64,000 nt of DNA from Pantoea sp. AS-PWVM4 (GCF_000468095.1 NZ_ASZC01000003.1:248001-312000), one strand, 5' to 3'; shown: positions 21,286-31,783, counted from the first letter of the stretch. Program-made: numbers and translations. Notes: generated by a model from the letters alone, not told the origin.

Positions 21286-22254
21286 ATGTTACACATTAAA
21301 AAGCACCTTGCTTTTACCCTTCCTGCGGCAGCAATGGCTGCTTCTTTTGCTCTGCCAGCATCGGCTGCGGTTGTTGCTTCGATTAAACCCATTGGATTCA
21401 TTGCCGCTGCGATCGCCGATGGTGTCACGCCGGTTGAAGTGCTTTTGCCGGATGGTGCTTCTGAGCATGATTATGCACTACGCCCTTCAGATGTAAAACG
21501 TATAAAAAACGCGGACTTAGTGGTTTGGGTTGGCCCTGAAATGGAGGCGTTCCTGACTAAATCGGCCGCGGAACTTCCGGCAAATAAAAACCTCGAAATT
21601 GCTGATATTGCAGGGGTTAAGCCACTTTTGATTCGTGGTATCGATGATGACGAGCACGAACATGATGCAGAGTTGAGTAAGGAATCAGTAAAGTCTGGTC
21701 AACAAGACGTGTCTGATGAACATCACCATCACGGTGAGTTTAATATGCATTTGTGGATGTCCCCAGAGATAGCAAGGCAATCAGCGGTTGCAATCCATGG
21801 GAAATTATTGGAACTTATGCCGCAAAGCAAGGCCAAACTAGACGCAAACCTGCAGCAGTTCGAGGCAGAATTAGCGGATACCGACAAACACATTGGCGCG
21901 CAGCTCGCGCCGGTGCGGAATAAGGGTTACTTCGTTTTTCACGACGCTTATAGCTACTTTGAGAAACATTACGGTTTATCACCATTAGGGCATTTTACCG
22001 TCAATCCTGAGATCCAACCGGGCGCACAGCGTTTAAATCAGATACGAACACAGTTGGTTGAGCAGAAAGCCACATGCGTTTTCGCTGAACCACAATTCAG
22101 GCCAGCAGTCATCGATGCAGTGTCACGGGGAACCAATGTGCGTAAAGGCACCCTGGATCCGTTGGGCATGGGGATCAGCTTAACCAAAGACAGCTACGTG
22201 AAATTCCTCTCACAGTTGTCGAGCCAGTATGCAAGCTGCCTGAATGGAGCATAG
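21286..22254 (+). CDS. znuA: Zinc ABC transporter substrate-binding protein
   Basis: ZnuA captures zinc in the periplasm and hands it to ZnuBC. It has 322 residues, with a signal peptide ([16 protein letters not shown], cleavage near 27). Zinc ligands are expected in [13 protein letters not shown], in NMHLWMSPE and in [13 protein letters not shown] histidine/acid-rich loop (DDDEHEH... [10 protein letters not shown], ~residues 121-150) is typical. Base use is unusual: large parts are AT-rich and use ATA, AGG and CGA codons that neighbours avoid, which suggests recent replacement by a foreign allele. It is divergent from znuCB. Confidence 0.96.
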   Translation: MLHIKKHLAFTLPAAAMAASFALPASAAVVASIKPIGFIAAAIADGVTPVEVLLPDGASEHDYALRPSDVKRIKNADLVVWVGPEMEAFLTKSAAELPANKNLEIADIAGVKPLLIRGIDDDEHEHDAELSKESVKSGQQDVSDEHHHHGEFNMHLWMSPEIARQSAVAIHGKLLELMPQSKAKLDANLQQFEAELADTDKHIGAQLAPVRNKGYFVFHDAYSYFEKHYGLSPLGHFTVNPEIQPGAQRLNQIRTQLVEQKATCVFAEPQFRPAVIDAVSRGTNVRKGTLDPLGMGISLTKDSYVKFLSQLSSQYASCLNGA

Positions 22255-22268
22255 AGGAATAGGTAAAA

Positions 22269-23603
22269 GTGCAGCAGATAGCCCGCTCTGTCGCCCTCGC
22301 ATTTAATAATTTGCCGCGCCCCCACCGCGTTATGCTGGGGTCATTAACTGTTATCACTCTGGCCGTCGCAGTATGGCGGCCCTATGTTTATCATCCCAGT
22401 GACGATACGCCGGTTGTTAAAAGCATCACACTGGACAAGTTCGAATCCCCGCATCTGTTGCCGGAAGCCAGTGAGCCGATCGATCAGACCGCGCCTGAGC
22501 CGGAACCGGAAGAAGATATTCCTGCGGATGATATCGATAAAGACGTACCGGAAAATCCGAACGTCCATGATTACACCGTATCTTCCGGGGATACCCTGAG
22601 CAGCGCGTTGAATCAATACGGTATCGATCTGAGCGACATCAATGCCCTGGTCAGCAGCGACAAAGATCTGCGCGGTCTGCGCGTGGGACAGCAGCTGAGC
22701 TGGACACTGAATGCCGACGGTCAGTTGCAGACCTTCAGCTGGGAAATGGATCGCCGTGAAACCCGTAGTTATGAGCGCCAGCCGAATGGCAGCTATAAAA
22801 TGCAGCAGGAGCTGCAAAAGGGTGAATGGCAGAACAGCGTGCTGAAAGGTGAAGTGCGTGGCAGTTTTGCCGCCAGCGCCCGCAGTGCCGGATTAACCAG
22901 TGCGGAAACCAGCAATGTGATCAAGGCGTTGCAGTGGCAGATGGATTTCCGCAAGCTGCGTGCTGGCGATCAGTTCAGCGTGCTGATGTCTCGTGAAATG
23001 CTGAACGGTAAAAGCGCACAAAGCCAGTTGGTCGGTGTTCGTCTGCGAACTGGTGGCAAGGACTACTATGCGTTCCGCGCCGAAGACGGCAAATTCTATG
23101 ATCGCAATGGTTCTGGTCTGGCGCGTGGTTTTATGCGTTTCCCAACGGTAAAACAGTTCCGCGTCTCATCCAACTTTAACCCGCGTCGTCTGAATCCGGT
23201 CACCGGTCGCATTGCGCCGCACCGTGGTGTCGACTTTGCATTGCCGATTGGCACGCCAGTCCTGGCGGTAGGCGACGGTGAAGTGGTGGTGGCAAAGAAT
23301 GGCGGCGCCGCCGGTAATTACGTGGCGATTCGACATGGTCGTCAGTATATGACGCGCTACATGCATCTGAGCAAAGTGTTGGTGAAACCGGGCCAGAAAG
23401 TGAAACGCGGCGATCGTATCGCCCTCTCCGGTAATACCGGGCGTTCAACCGGCCCACACCTGCACTATGAAATTTGGATCAATAATCAGGCGGTGAATCC
23501 GCTGACAGCGAAGCTGCCACGTATGGAAGGTTTGACCGGTAAAGAACGCAGCAGCTATCTGGCGGATGTGAAATCGTACCTGCCACAGCTGGCGTTGAAA
23601 TAA
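22269..23603 (+). CDS. mepM: Murein DD-endopeptidase MepM
   Basis: MepM cuts D-Ala-mDAP cross-links so that new peptidoglycan can be inserted. It has 444 residues (E. coli 440) and starts at a GTG with AGG eight bases before. An N-terminal membrane anchor (residues ~20-38), a LysM/OapA-like domain (~95-150, YTVSSGDTLSSALNQYGID) and a C-terminal M23 peptidase with zinc ligands in HRGVD and HLHYE are visible. It starts 14 bases after znuA and ends before a strong terminator, so it may be co-transcribed with znuA. Confidence 0.97.
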   Translation: MQQIARSVALAFNNLPRPHRVMLGSLTVITLAVAVWRPYVYHPSDDTPVVKSITLDKFESPHLLPEASEPIDQTAPEPEPEEDIPADDIDKDVPENPNVHDYTVSSGDTLSSALNQYGIDLSDINALVSSDKDLRGLRVGQQLSWTLNADGQLQTFSWEMDRRETRSYERQPNGSYKMQQELQKGEWQNSVLKGEVRGSFAASARSAGLTSAETSNVIKALQWQMDFRKLRAGDQFSVLMSREMLNGKSAQSQLVGVRLRTGGKDYYAFRAEDGKFYDRNGSGLARGFMRFPTVKQFRVSSNFNPRRLNPVTGRIAPHRGVDFALPIGTPVLAVGDGEVVVAKNGGAAGNYVAIRHGRQYMTRYMHLSKVLVKPGQKVKRGDRIALSGNTGRSTGPHLHYEIWINNQAVNPLTAKLPRMEGLTGKERSSYLADVKSYLPQLALK

Positions 23604-23626
23604 CGCTTTATCGCGAGTAGTGAGTA

Positions 23627-23655
23627 AAAACCGACGGATTCTTCGTCGGTTTTTT
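23627..23655 (+). terminator. Rho-independent terminator of mepM
   Basis: AAACCGACG pairs with CGTCGGTTT around a short GATTCTT loop, followed by a run of T. Confidence 0.9.
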
Positions 23656-23729
23656 GCTATCTGACGCACGAAGATTGCAAAATTAGTCATCGTCACTATT
23701 ATTGACCGGTCATTGTCAGAGGCGAGTGC

Positions 23730-24704
23730 ATGGAAACCCGTAAAAAAAATAACATTGAGTTTATACCCGTTTTTCAACGTTCTTTTTTAAAGCCGAAATA
23801 CTGGGGCAATTGGCTGGCGATTGGGGCGCTTGCTGGCATGGCGATGTTGCCTGCTAAAGTTCGCGATCCGGTGCTGGGTGGTCTGGGCAAACTGGCCGGA
23901 AAGCTGGCGAAAAGCGCGCGTCGTCGTGCATTGATCAATCTTTATTACTGTCTGCCTGAATTAAGCGAAGCGGAACGCGAAACCATTGTCGACCAGATGT
24001 TTGCCACTGCGCCGCAGGCGATGGTGATGATGGCCGAATTAGGCATCCGCGACCCGGCGCGCGTGCGTCAGCGTGTTGACTGGTATGGTCGTGAAATTAT
24101 CGATCAGTTACAGGCCAATAACGAAAACGTTATTTTCCTTGTGCCACACGGCTGGGGTGTTGATATTCCTGCCATGCTGCTGGCGTCTGAAGGTCAGATG
24201 ATGGCGGCGATGTTCCATAATCAAAGCGATCCACTGATGGATTATGTGTGGAACACCGTGCGTCGCCGTTTCGGTGGCCGCATGCATGCGCGTAACGACG
24301 GTATCAAACCCTTTATCAGCTCGGTGCGCCAGGGCTATTGGGGCTATTATCTGCCGGACCAGGATCACGGTGCCGAGCACAGCGAGTTTGTCGATTTCTT
24401 TGCCACCTATAAAGCGACATTACCTGCCGTTGGGCGTCTGATGAAGGTGTGTCGTGCCCGTGTGGTGCCGTTGTTTCCGGTGTATAACAGCGAAACGCAT
24501 CGTCTTGAGGTCTATGTTCGTCCGCCGATGGATGATCTGCTGGATGCCGATGATAAAACCCTGGCGCGGCGTATGAATGAGGAGGTGGAGATTTTTGTCC
24601 GTCCTCATCCCGAGCAGTACACCTGGATTCTGAAATTACTGAAGACGCGCAAAGAGGGGGATATTGAACCCTACGTGCGTAAAGATCTTTACCCACGCAA
24701 ATAA
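23730..24704 (+). CDS. lpxM: Lipid A myristoyltransferase LpxM
   Basis: LpxM (MsbB) adds the last secondary acyl chain to Kdo2-(lauroyl)-lipid IVA. It has 324 residues (E. coli 323). It has an N-terminal membrane anchor (~residues 24-40) and the lysophospholipid acyltransferase HX4D motif at 140-145 (HGWGVD). Other conserved parts are [28 protein letters not shown] and [12 protein letters not shown]. It is a single-gene unit between the mepM terminator and a hairpin shared with the omptin gene. Confidence 0.97.
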   Translation: METRKKNNIEFIPVFQRSFLKPKYWGNWLAIGALAGMAMLPAKVRDPVLGGLGKLAGKLAKSARRRALINLYYCLPELSEAERETIVDQMFATAPQAMVMMAELGIRDPARVRQRVDWYGREIIDQLQANNENVIFLVPHGWGVDIPAMLLASEGQMMAAMFHNQSDPLMDYVWNTVRRRFGGRMHARNDGIKPFISSVRQGYWGYYLPDQDHGAEHSEFVDFFATYKATLPAVGRLMKVCRARVVPLFPVYNSETHRLEVYVRPPMDDLLDADDKTLARRMNEEVEIFVRPHPEQYTWILKLLKTRKEGDIEPYVRKDLYPRK

Positions 24705-24710
24705 CGGAAA

Positions 24711-24739
24711 AACCTGTCGGGATGTGCTCCCGACAGGTT
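24711..24739. terminator. Shared hairpin terminator between lpxM and the omptin gene
   Basis: A perfect 12-base stem (AACCTGTCGGGA/TCCCGACAGGTT) with a five-base loop separates two convergent genes. T-runs are weak on the plus strand; on the minus strand the stem is followed by TTTTCC. Confidence 0.8.
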
Positions 24740-24746
24740 CATTGCA

Positions 24747-25685
24747 TCAGAAGCGATATTGCAGACCAACAGTAACGGTATAGTTCTTGTTGGAGATACC
24801 CGCAGCATCACCGCCATAAGAGGCTGATTCGCCGGTAGGGGTGTAGATCACCTGAGTACCGCCTTTCCCTTCTTCATATTTGCTGTAAGTGAATTCAGCA
24901 AACACTTTCGCATTCGCAGTGACGTAGTAACCCGCATCTACTGACGCGCCGTAGTAACGTGAGTTCGATGTTTTCTCACGGAAGGTCAAATCACGCAGAT
25001 AGTGTTCGTCGTTATCGTGTGCGCGAACCCAATCACTGAATTTGAACTGTGCGTTGAATTCAAAATCGTTAATACGGTACTGGCCCACTAACCCAATGTA
25101 CGGCATAGAGAAGCGCTGGCTGTAGCCAATGCCAGCCTGACCGTTCGGGAAGTTGCCCTGGAATGCGCCGTTATCGTAATTGTAGGAACCACCGGTCGCG
25201 GTCCAGCTAAAACGCGTTTCCTGATAACCTGCGACAGCACCCACTTTGTAATCATCACCCTGCAAGAACCAACCTTTAACATTCAGGTCGTATTCGTTGG
25301 CGTAATTCACGTCTGTGCTGGGGTGGGATGAGTGATCGGTCCAGCTTGACTGGTTAGCGTTCTGCCAGTCGTAGTCATCCATATGGCCAGAGCCGGAAGC
25401 CAGTGAGGTCCAGCCACGCGCATTCAGGGTCAGAAAGGAGAAGGCATCCCAGGAGAAATCACCTTTCAGGATCGCCACGTTTTTAATTTTCCAGTCGAGC
25501 TGGCTAATTTTACGTGCGTTGCTGGTGTCATAAACCAGTTCTTTCGATTTCCCGCCCAGCATCCCGATAGAGGTTGCAACACTTACGCTATCCGCTGAAA
25601 AGTTTGGCATAAATTGCGCAGATTCAGCGTAAGCGCTCCCTGAAAGTGCGGCCATCATCATTACCGCAACAGTAGTTTTTTTCAT
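24747..25685 (-). CDS. Omptin-family outer-membrane protease
   Basis: Omptins (OmpT, PgtE, Pla) are ten-stranded outer-membrane barrels that cleave between basic residues and degrade antimicrobial peptides or host proteins. This protein has 312 residues with a signal peptide ending in AYA (20). The catalytic acids lie in HMDDYDW (101-107) and the Asp-His pair in DNDEHY (224-229), both intact. The C-terminal LQYRF is the usual barrel-assembly signal. It is not part of this gene order in E. coli K-12. PhoP control is common in the family, but I found only a half-site (TGTTTA) upstream. Confidence 0.93.
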   Translation of the reverse strand: MKKTTVAVMMMAALSGSAYAESAQFMPNFSADSVSVATSIGMLGGKSKELVYDTSNARKISQLDWKIKNVAILKGDFSWDAFSFLTLNARGWTSLASGSGHMDDYDWQNANQSSWTDHSSHPSTDVNYANEYDLNVKGWFLQGDDYKVGAVAGYQETRFSWTATGGSYNYDNGAFQGNFPNGQAGIGYSQRFSMPYIGLVGQYRINDFEFNAQFKFSDWVRAHDNDEHYLRDLTFREKTSNSRYYGASVDAGYYVTANAKVFAEFTYSKYEEGKGGTQVIYTPTGESASYGGDAAGISNKNYTVTVGLQYRF

Positions 25686-26188
25686 TTTATATCCCGTGTT
25701 GAATTACGTTAATCCTTAAACAGCGGGCACAGCCTAATGCGCAGCAAAGTGTCAGGCAAGTGTAAGTTTTTGGATAAGAAAATGTCAGGTGAGACTTCAG
25801 AAAAATTAACTAATAAAATGAGTTTTTGGGACGATAATAACCGATCGCCTGATGAGTAAACGGGCGTAATTAAATAATTATGTTTACAAGCAGAGGGTTA
25901 GAGTGTTTTTCTTGCCCGAGGCAGGAAGGGCCTTTTTTACCAGGTCTGGCGCGTTATTTTCCGCTGCGAATTAATTGGAATAGGCCATTGTGCAGTAAAT
26001 TTTATTTTTATGCACGTTCACGGGCTATTTGAGTTAATGATAAGGTTGGCGATAAAATGCACAAAAATAAAGTTCACTGCACTATCATGAAATCTTTTCA
26101 TCAATTATCTTAAGCGAAATTTTTCGCTGCAAATATGATCAATTTCAGGCGTTGAATAATGTTTGCCAGATACTCAACGCCTGATTGA
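25686..26188. other. AT-rich region between mdfA and the omptin gene
   Basis: About 500 bases with no credible reading frame. The right edge of the omptin gene has its promoter here, and a TGTTTA near 25717 (minus strand) may be a PhoP half-site. A weak GCCC/GGGC hairpin followed by T residues is at about 25914-25938. The inverted repeat at 25990-26082 is listed separately. Confidence 0.6.
25990..26082. repeat. Long imperfect inverted repeat
   Basis: Arms of 25-26 bases (25990-26015 and 26058-26082) starting GTGCAGT and ending near TTTTTATGCA match at 22 of 25 positions, with a 42-base spacer. It lies downstream of mdfA and about 300 bases upstream of the omptin start. It could be an operator pair, a cruciform site or a small non-coding element; no known family was recognised. 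Confidence 0.7.
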
Positions 26189-27421
26189 TCACACCTCAGC
26201 CAGCTGGCTACGGCGTTTACGTTCACGCAGGAACAGCGTGACCAGGCCAAACCACATCACTCCGCTGATAAAGTTAATCGCACTGAACCACGGTGTACCC
26301 CCGCTGAAATAACCACTTTTTGCCAGCTCGATACCTATCGCCAGGGTAAGAATGCTGATCATCCCGAGCATCGCGGCGATACTGCCTTTTCCTTCGTTGC
26401 TGGCATACAGCGTCAGACGGTACAAACCGGCGTTAACCATCCCGGCACCAAAAGCGTACAAACTCAATCCTGCCGTCAGCAGCAGGTAGCTGTGGCTATT
26501 GAGCAGGTTCGCCAGCAGCGCAATGGTCAGGCCAAGCAAAATTGGCCATGCGGCAAATTTTACCGGTTGCTCAATCGGCACCCGACCGGCCAGCTTACCG
26601 AGCGTCAGGTTTCCGGCAATCATCGCGAGGAATACCGGTAATTGCAGCAAGGCATAATGCAGGCGAGATAACCCTTCATCATGCATCAGGATCACCGGGG
26701 ATAACGCTACCCAGGTCAGGATGGGGATAAAAACCAGACCGATGGCGAAAGAGCCATACATCACCTGGCGGTCACGCGCCAGACGACCATAGCCACGCGC
26801 CAGCGTCGGCAGGGCAATGGAATGGCTGCGATCACCGGCCGTCTCCGGCATGATGCGCCACAACACCACAAACGCCACGATGCTACAGGCGGCGAATAAC
26901 CAGAACATGCTGCGCCAGTCGCCAACGCTGAGCCAGGCTGCCCCCGCCAGCGGTCCTGCTAACGGGGCGAGCAGGGCGACATTGGCCATTAACGCCATCA
27001 TGCGCACGGCAAGCGCTTCAGCGAAAGCCTCCTGTACCGCCGCATAGCTGACCGCGCCGATAAAGCACAGGCTGATCCCCTGAATAAAACGCAGTGCCAC
27101 GAATTGTTCGATGTTCTGCACCAGCGTGGTCAGCATACAGGCGGCGGCAAAGAACAGGATGCCGAACAGCAATACGGGCCGTCGACCATATTTGTCAGAG
27201 AGCGGCCCAAGCAGCCATTGCAACACCACGCCGCCCATCAGGTAAGCCGTCAGTGAGGTCGATACCCATTCCGGGCCGACCTGAAACTCTTGCGTCACCA
27301 ACAACATACCGGGTTGAATCATGTCGTGGGCGATATAGGTGGCAAACTCGAACAACACCAACGCCAGCGGAAACAGCAGCACGCGCCCGGTGAGTTGAGT
27401 TATCGGTTGATAGCGGGCCAT
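26189..27421 (-). CDS. mdfA: MdfA-type multidrug efflux transporter (MFS)
   Basis: A 12-helix major facilitator antiporter, 410 residues, the same length as E. coli MdfA. It exports cationic and neutral drugs in exchange for protons. The key membrane-embedded acid of the MdfA motif is kept in LVLFEFATYIAHDMIQPGML (Glu and Asp in helix 1). The loop 2-3 motif GPLSDKYGRRPVLL and the helix 5 segment ALMANVALLAPLAGPLAGAAW also match. An AGGAGG site precedes the start. It lies behind the pykA terminator on the same strand; E. coli mdfA is elsewhere on its chromosome. Confidence 0.92.
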   Translation of the reverse strand: MARYQPITQLTGRVLLFPLALVLFEFATYIAHDMIQPGMLLVTQEFQVGPEWVSTSLTAYLMGGVVLQWLLGPLSDKYGRRPVLLFGILFFAAACMLTTLVQNIEQFVALRFIQGISLCFIGAVSYAAVQEAFAEALAVRMMALMANVALLAPLAGPLAGAAWLSVGDWRSMFWLFAACSIVAFVVLWRIMPETAGDRSHSIALPTLARGYGRLARDRQVMYGSFAIGLVFIPILTWVALSPVILMHDEGLSRLHYALLQLPVFLAMIAGNLTLGKLAGRVPIEQPVKFAAWPILLGLTIALLANLLNSHSYLLLTAGLSLYAFGAGMVNAGLYRLTLYASNEGKGSIAAMLGMISILTLAIGIELAKSGYFSGGTPWFSAINFISGVMWFGLVTLFLRERKRRSQLAEV

Positions 27422-27442
27422 CTGGCCTCCTTGTCAGAGAAA

Positions 27443-27472
27443 ATAAAACGCGACTGCCGAAGCAGTCGCGTT
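27443..27472 (-). terminator. Rho-independent terminator of pykA
   Basis: An 11-base stem (AACGCGACTGC with GCAGTCGCGTT) closes on a UUCG tetraloop when read on the minus strand and is followed there by TTTATTTT. It separates pykA from mdfA. Confidence 0.9.
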
Positions 27473-27507
27473 GTCCATAATGTTACAGCCGCTGTCAGAG
27501 GGCGTAA

Positions 27508-28950
27508 TTAATCTACGCGCAGTACACGGCTGGTATTGGTGGTGCCTGTGGTCGCCATGACATCACCCTGGGTGACAATCACCAGGTCGCCTGAAACGAG
27601 GAAACCTTTGTCACGCAGCAGGTTAATGGCATCGTGCGCAGCGGCAACACCATCATTGTTGCTGTCAAAGTAAACCGGCGTTACACCACGGTAAAGCGCA
27701 GTCAGGTTCAGAGTGCGTTCATGACGTGACATCGCGAAGATCGGCAGACCGGAGGTGATACGGGAGGTCATCAGCGCGGTACGGCCAGATTCGGTCATGG
27801 TGATAATCGCGGTCACGCCTTGCAAATGGTTTGCGGCGTACATGGCCGACATGGCGATGGCTTCTTCAATGTTGTCGAACTGCACTTCAAGACGGTGCTT
27901 GGACACATTGACACTTGGGATTTTCTCCGCACCCAGACACACTTTTGCCATCGCAGACACGGTTTCCGCCGGGTACTGACCGGCAGCCGTTTCGGCTGAC
28001 AGCATCACCGCGTCGGTGCCATCCAACACGGCGTTTGCCACGTCCATGACTTCTGCACGGGTTGGCATCGGGTTGGTAATCATCGATTCCATCATCTGTG
28101 TCGCGGTAATGATGGTACGGTTCAGCTGACGCGCACGACGAATCAGTGCCTTCTGGATACCGACCAGTTCCGGGTCGCCAATTTCCACGCCAAGATCACC
28201 GCGCGCCACCATCACAACGTCAGAGGCGAGGATAATGTCATCCATCGCTTCCTGCGTGGCAACCGCTTCAGCACGCTCCACTTTTGCAACCAGTTTGGCA
28301 TCGCAACCGGCATCACGCGCCAGACGGCGCGCATAGTTCATATCTTCGCCGCAACGCGGGAAAGAGACGGCCAGATAATCTACGCCAATTTTTGCTGCGG
28401 TGAGGATATCGGCCTTATCTTTCTCGGTCAGCGCTTCGGCTGACAGGCCGCCACCCAGTTTGTTGATGCCTTTATTGTTGGAAAGCGGGCCGCCGACGGT
28501 CACTTCGGTGAACACTTTCATGCCCTGAACTTCCAGCACCTTCAACTGCACGCGACCATCGTCAAGCAGCAGAATGTCACCTGGCACCACATCCGCCGGC
28601 AGACCTTTATAGTCGATGCCGACTTTCTCTTTGTCGCCTTCACCTTTACCCAGGCTGGCATCCAGCAGGAAACGGTCGCCGACATTGAGGAACACTTTGC
28701 CTTCTTTGAAGGTCGAAACACGAATTTTAGGACCCTGTAAATCGCCGAGAATGGCGACATGGCGACCCAGTTTGGCCGCAATCTCACGCACTTTATTTGC
28801 GCGTAGCTGGTGATCTTCCGGGGTTCCGTGGGAGAAGTTTAGTCGAACAACGTTCGCACCTGCCGCAATGATTTTTTCGAGGTTGTTATCGCGATCGGTT
28901 GCCGGGCCGAGGGTTGTTACGATCTTGGTTCTTCTGAGACGTCTGGACAT
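27508..28950 (-). CDS. pykA: Pyruvate kinase II
   Basis: PykA converts phosphoenolpyruvate and ADP to pyruvate and ATP; the II form is AMP-activated in E. coli. It has 480 residues, as in E. coli. The start [19 protein letters not shown], the metal/substrate region [14 protein letters not shown], the catalytic lysine region [10 protein letters not shown] followed by VAKVERAEA, and [12 protein letters not shown] are all present. It follows hexR on the same strand; HexR controls pykA in several relatives. A perfect 7-base inverted repeat lies in its leader. Confidence 0.98.
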   Translation of the reverse strand: MSRRLRRTKIVTTLGPATDRDNNLEKIIAAGANVVRLNFSHGTPEDHQLRANKVREIAAKLGRHVAILGDLQGPKIRVSTFKEGKVFLNVGDRFLLDASLGKGEGDKEKVGIDYKGLPADVVPGDILLLDDGRVQLKVLEVQGMKVFTEVTVGGPLSNNKGINKLGGGLSAEALTEKDKADILTAAKIGVDYLAVSFPRCGEDMNYARRLARDAGCDAKLVAKVERAEAVATQEAMDDIILASDVVMVARGDLGVEIGDPELVGIQKALIRRARQLNRTIITATQMMESMITNPMPTRAEVMDVANAVLDGTDAVMLSAETAAGQYPAETVSAMAKVCLGAEKIPSVNVSKHRLEVQFDNIEEAIAMSAMYAANHLQGVTAIITMTESGRTALMTSRITSGLPIFAMSRHERTLNLTALYRGVTPVYFDSNNDGVAAAHDAINLLRDKGFLVSGDLVIVTQGDVMATTGTTNTSRVLRVD

Positions 28951-28973
28951 GAAGGACTCCGTTGACTAAGTAT

Positions 28974-28996
28974 CGTGTCCCTGTCATCTGGACACG
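28974..28996. promoter_or_regulatory. Inverted repeat in the pykA leader
   Basis: CGTGTCC (28974-28980) and GGACACG (28990-28996) are perfect arms with a nine-base spacer, 24-46 bases upstream of the pykA start. It could be an operator or a leader hairpin. It is not a HexR-type sequence. Confidence 0.45.
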
Positions 28997-29056
28997 TTGT
29001 GGTCACTATTCTATATGATCGATGGGCTGTGATTCGACTCACATGTGAATGCGATG

Positions 29057-29929
29057 TTAATTATTTTGCTGTGCATTGATTTCCTGCTGCACATGCTTCT
29101 CCAGGCGCGAATCTCTCAGCGCCTCTTTCACCCGTTTCAGATTTTCGCGAAAAGAGGCGCCACGCTCAAGGGTAAAACCCGTTGCAAGGACATCGACCAG
29201 GGTCAATTGTGCCAGGCGGGAAACCATCGGCAGATAGATATCAGTATCTTCCGGGACATCGAGCGTCAGCGCCAGCGTGGCTTCTGCTGCAAGCGGTGAA
29301 CCGGGAGAGGTGATAGCCAAAACGGTGGAAGCGTTTACACGCGCCAGGCGAGCCAGTTCTATCATATTTTTGGTTCGACCAGTATGTGATATGAGGACAA
29401 AAACGTCATTTGGTCCACTATTTATGCAACTCATGCGCTGGATCACAATATCCTCTGACCAGATGACCGGCAGATTAAAACGCAGAAACTTATTGGTGGC
29501 GTCATGGGCCACGACGGCGGAGGCTCCCAGACCAAAAAATGCAATCTTATTCGCCCGTGTCAGCGCCTTGACCGCCTGATGAATCACCGCCATATCCAGT
29601 TGCTGGCTTACGCGACTTAACCCGGCCAACGCCGAATCAAAAATTTTCTGACTGTAGCGCTCGACGCTGTCATTTTCTTCCACACCCCGGCTGACCCAGT
29701 TCGGGCCTTTCGCTAAACCTTGTGCCAGTTGCAGTTTAAAATCGGGAAACCCCCGCGTACCCATGCGGTGGCAAAAACGATTCACCGTTGGCTCGCTAAC
29801 CTGTGCGGCACGCGCAAGCGTAGCGATACTGGAATGCATCGCTTCCTGGGGTGCAGCAAGGATTTGCTCTGCGACTTTTCGTTCCGATTTGCTCAGCGTC
29901 GGTAATTGCGCCTTAATCTGTTCCAGCAT
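29057..29929 (-). CDS. hexR: HexR, RpiR-family regulator of central carbon metabolism
   Basis: HexR binds DNA until KDPG, the Entner-Doudoroff intermediate, releases it; targets include zwf, edd-eda and pykA. It has an N-terminal HTH_6 domain (VSEPTVNRFCHRMGTRGFPDFK) and a C-terminal SIS sugar-phosphate domain (FFGLGASAVVAHDA, LISHTGRTKN). I start at MLEQIKAQLPTLSKSERK (290 residues; E. coli 289); the ATG two codons upstream in E. coli is ATC here. The frame stays open for 71 further codons upstream by chance. It is divergent from zwf and carries a matching box there. Confidence 0.93.
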   Translation of the reverse strand: MLEQIKAQLPTLSKSERKVAEQILAAPQEAMHSSIATLARAAQVSEPTVNRFCHRMGTRGFPDFKLQLAQGLAKGPNWVSRGVEENDSVERYSQKIFDSALAGLSRVSQQLDMAVIHQAVKALTRANKIAFFGLGASAVVAHDATNKFLRFNLPVIWSEDIVIQRMSCINSGPNDVFVLISHTGRTKNMIELARLARVNASTVLAITSPGSPLAAEATLALTLDVPEDTDIYLPMVSRLAQLTLVDVLATGFTLERGASFRENLKRVKEALRDSRLEKHVQQEINAQQNN

Positions 29930-30300
29930 ATTGATAACCCGATGACCACTCACCACTTTTGCCAATTTCATTTCTGGATGAAAGGGCGCTCTGTTCAGAA
30001 CAATATACCGTGTAAACTGCGGTCGCACGCAGTAGCGGATAAATGTAAACGTGATTTTTTTGTCATACTTTGACGCGCACCAGGTTTTCCCCGACAAATC
30101 GCGAAACAGAAAAAAGCGCCGAAAGCGCACGCGACAACACACGTTAGTCGCAAATGGCGTGCAGAGTTATCTGATGCAACACCCCCGTTCGGGTTGTCCT
30201 GGAACCGGGAAAAAAGTACATTGTGCTGTAAGAAAATTACAATAAGGACCCGGTAAATGAGGACGCTCGACCGGGTATATCCTGCAACGAGGAGAGGAAA
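29930..30300. other. Divergent hexR-zwf promoter region
   Basis: A 371-base spacer with the HexR box near the zwf end. The middle has several short GC-rich inverted segments but no clear gene. Promoters for both hexR and zwf must lie here; I could not place -35/-10 pairs with confidence. Confidence 0.6.
30227..30241. promoter_or_regulatory. HexR operator upstream of zwf
   Basis: TGTAAGAAAATTACA is a near-palindrome matching the HexR consensus (TGTAATTAAATTACA in outline), with arms TGTAA and TTACA intact. It ends 60 bases before the zwf start. Confidence 0.8.
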
Positions 30301-31776
30301 ATGGCGGTAACACAAACAGCCCAGGCATGCGATCTGGTGATTTTCGGTGCCAAAGGCGATCTTGCGCGCCGGAAACTGTTGCCTTCACTGTATCAGCTGG
30401 AAAAAGCCGGTCAGATTCATGAAACCACACGGATCATTGGTGTGGGGCGCGCGGAGTGGGACAAAGACGCGTATACCAAAGTGGTACGTGAAGCGCTGGA
30501 AACCTTCATGAAAGAGAAGATCGATGAAGCGCTGTGGGACAAACTCAGCAGCCGTCTCGACTTCTGTAACCTCGACGTCAACGACACCTCGCATTTCTCT
30601 CGTCTGGGCAAAATGCTCGACCAGAAAAATCGCGTCACCATTAACTACTTCGCGATGCCGCCGAGCACCTTTGGTGCGATTTGTGAAGGCCTGGGTTCAG
30701 CCAAACTGAACGCCAAACCGGCACGCGTGGTGATGGAAAAGCCGCTGGGTACCTCACTGGAAACCTCTCAGGAGATTAACGACAGCGTCGGTAAATACTT
30801 CGAAGAGAGCCAGGTTTTCCGTATCGACCATTACCTTGGTAAAGAAACGGTATTGAACCTGCTGGCCCTGCGTTTTGCCAACTCGATCTTTGTGAATAAC
30901 TGGGACAATCGCACTATCGACCACGTACAGATTACCGTGGCTGAAGAGGTTGGTATCGAAGGCCGTTGGGGTTACTTCGACAAAGCAGGCCAGATGCGTG
31001 ACATGATCCAGAACCATCTGCTGCAAATCCTGACCATGATCGCGATGTCACCGCCGTCTGATCTGAGCGCCGATGCGATTCGTGATGAGAAGGTTAAAGT
31101 GCTGCGTTCGCTGCGTCGTATCGACCAGAGCAACGTGCGTGACAAAACCGTGCGCGGCCAGTACACCGCCGGTTTCGTCCAGGGTAAAAAAGTTCCTGGC
31201 TACCTGGAGGAAGAGGGCGCGAATAAGCAGAGCGCGACCGAAACCTTCGTGGCGATCCGTGTCGATATCGACAACTGGCGCTGGGCAGGCGTGCCGTTCT
31301 ACCTGCGCACCGGTAAGCGTCTGCCGACCAAGTGTTCTGAAGTGGTGGTCTACTTCAAGAACCCGGAAATGAACCTGTTCAAAGATTCCTACGCTGAATT
31401 GCCGCAGAACAAGCTGACGATTCGTCTGCAACCGGATGAAGGTGTGGATATCGAGATCCTGAACAAGGTGCCGGGTCTGGATCATAAACACAAATTGCAG
31501 ACCACCAAACTGGACCTCAGCTACTCTGAAACCTTCAATCAGTCCCATCTGGCGGATGCTTATGAGCGCCTGCTGCTGGAAACCATGCGTGGCATTCAGG
31601 CGCTGTTTGTGCGTCGTGATGAAGTGGAAGCGGCATGGACCTGGGTTGACTCCATCATGGACGCATGGAGCGCCGATGCGGATGCACCGAAACCTTATCA
31701 GGCAGGTACCTGGGGTCCGGTTGCCTCTGTGGCGATGATCACCCGCGACGGTCGTTCCTGGAACGAGTTCGAGTAA
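30301..31776 (+). CDS. zwf: Glucose-6-phosphate 1-dehydrogenase
   Basis: Zwf makes 6-phosphogluconolactone and NADPH, entry step of the pentose phosphate route. It has 491 residues, as in E. coli. Visible are the nucleotide-binding start [29 protein letters not shown] and the active-site motif [16 protein letters not shown] site precedes the ATG. In E. coli edd and eda follow on the same strand; here a repeat element and the dha cluster come between zwf and eda. Confidence 0.98.
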   Translation: MAVTQTAQACDLVIFGAKGDLARRKLLPSLYQLEKAGQIHETTRIIGVGRAEWDKDAYTKVVREALETFMKEKIDEALWDKLSSRLDFCNLDVNDTSHFSRLGKMLDQKNRVTINYFAMPPSTFGAICEGLGSAKLNAKPARVVMEKPLGTSLETSQEINDSVGKYFEESQVFRIDHYLGKETVLNLLALRFANSIFVNNWDNRTIDHVQITVAEEVGIEGRWGYFDKAGQMRDMIQNHLLQILTMIAMSPPSDLSADAIRDEKVKVLRSLRRIDQSNVRDKTVRGQYTAGFVQGKKVPGYLEEEGANKQSATETFVAIRVDIDNWRWAGVPFYLRTGKRLPTKCSEVVVYFKNPEMNLFKDSYAELPQNKLTIRLQPDEGVDIEILNKVPGLDHKHKLQTTKLDLSYSETFNQSHLADAYERLLLETMRGIQALFVRRDEVEAAWTWVDSIMDAWSADADAPKPYQAGTWGPVASVAMITRDGRSWNEFE

Positions 31777-31783
31777 CAGAATG

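Noticed and set aside
25700..25730. PhoP box for the omptin gene
   Set aside because: Only one TGTTTA half-site was found; the second half at the right spacing is missing.
29930..30142. Upstream extension of hexR by 71 codons
   Set aside because: The extension is non-conserved and runs through the promoter region; HexR proteins begin at or near MLEQIK.
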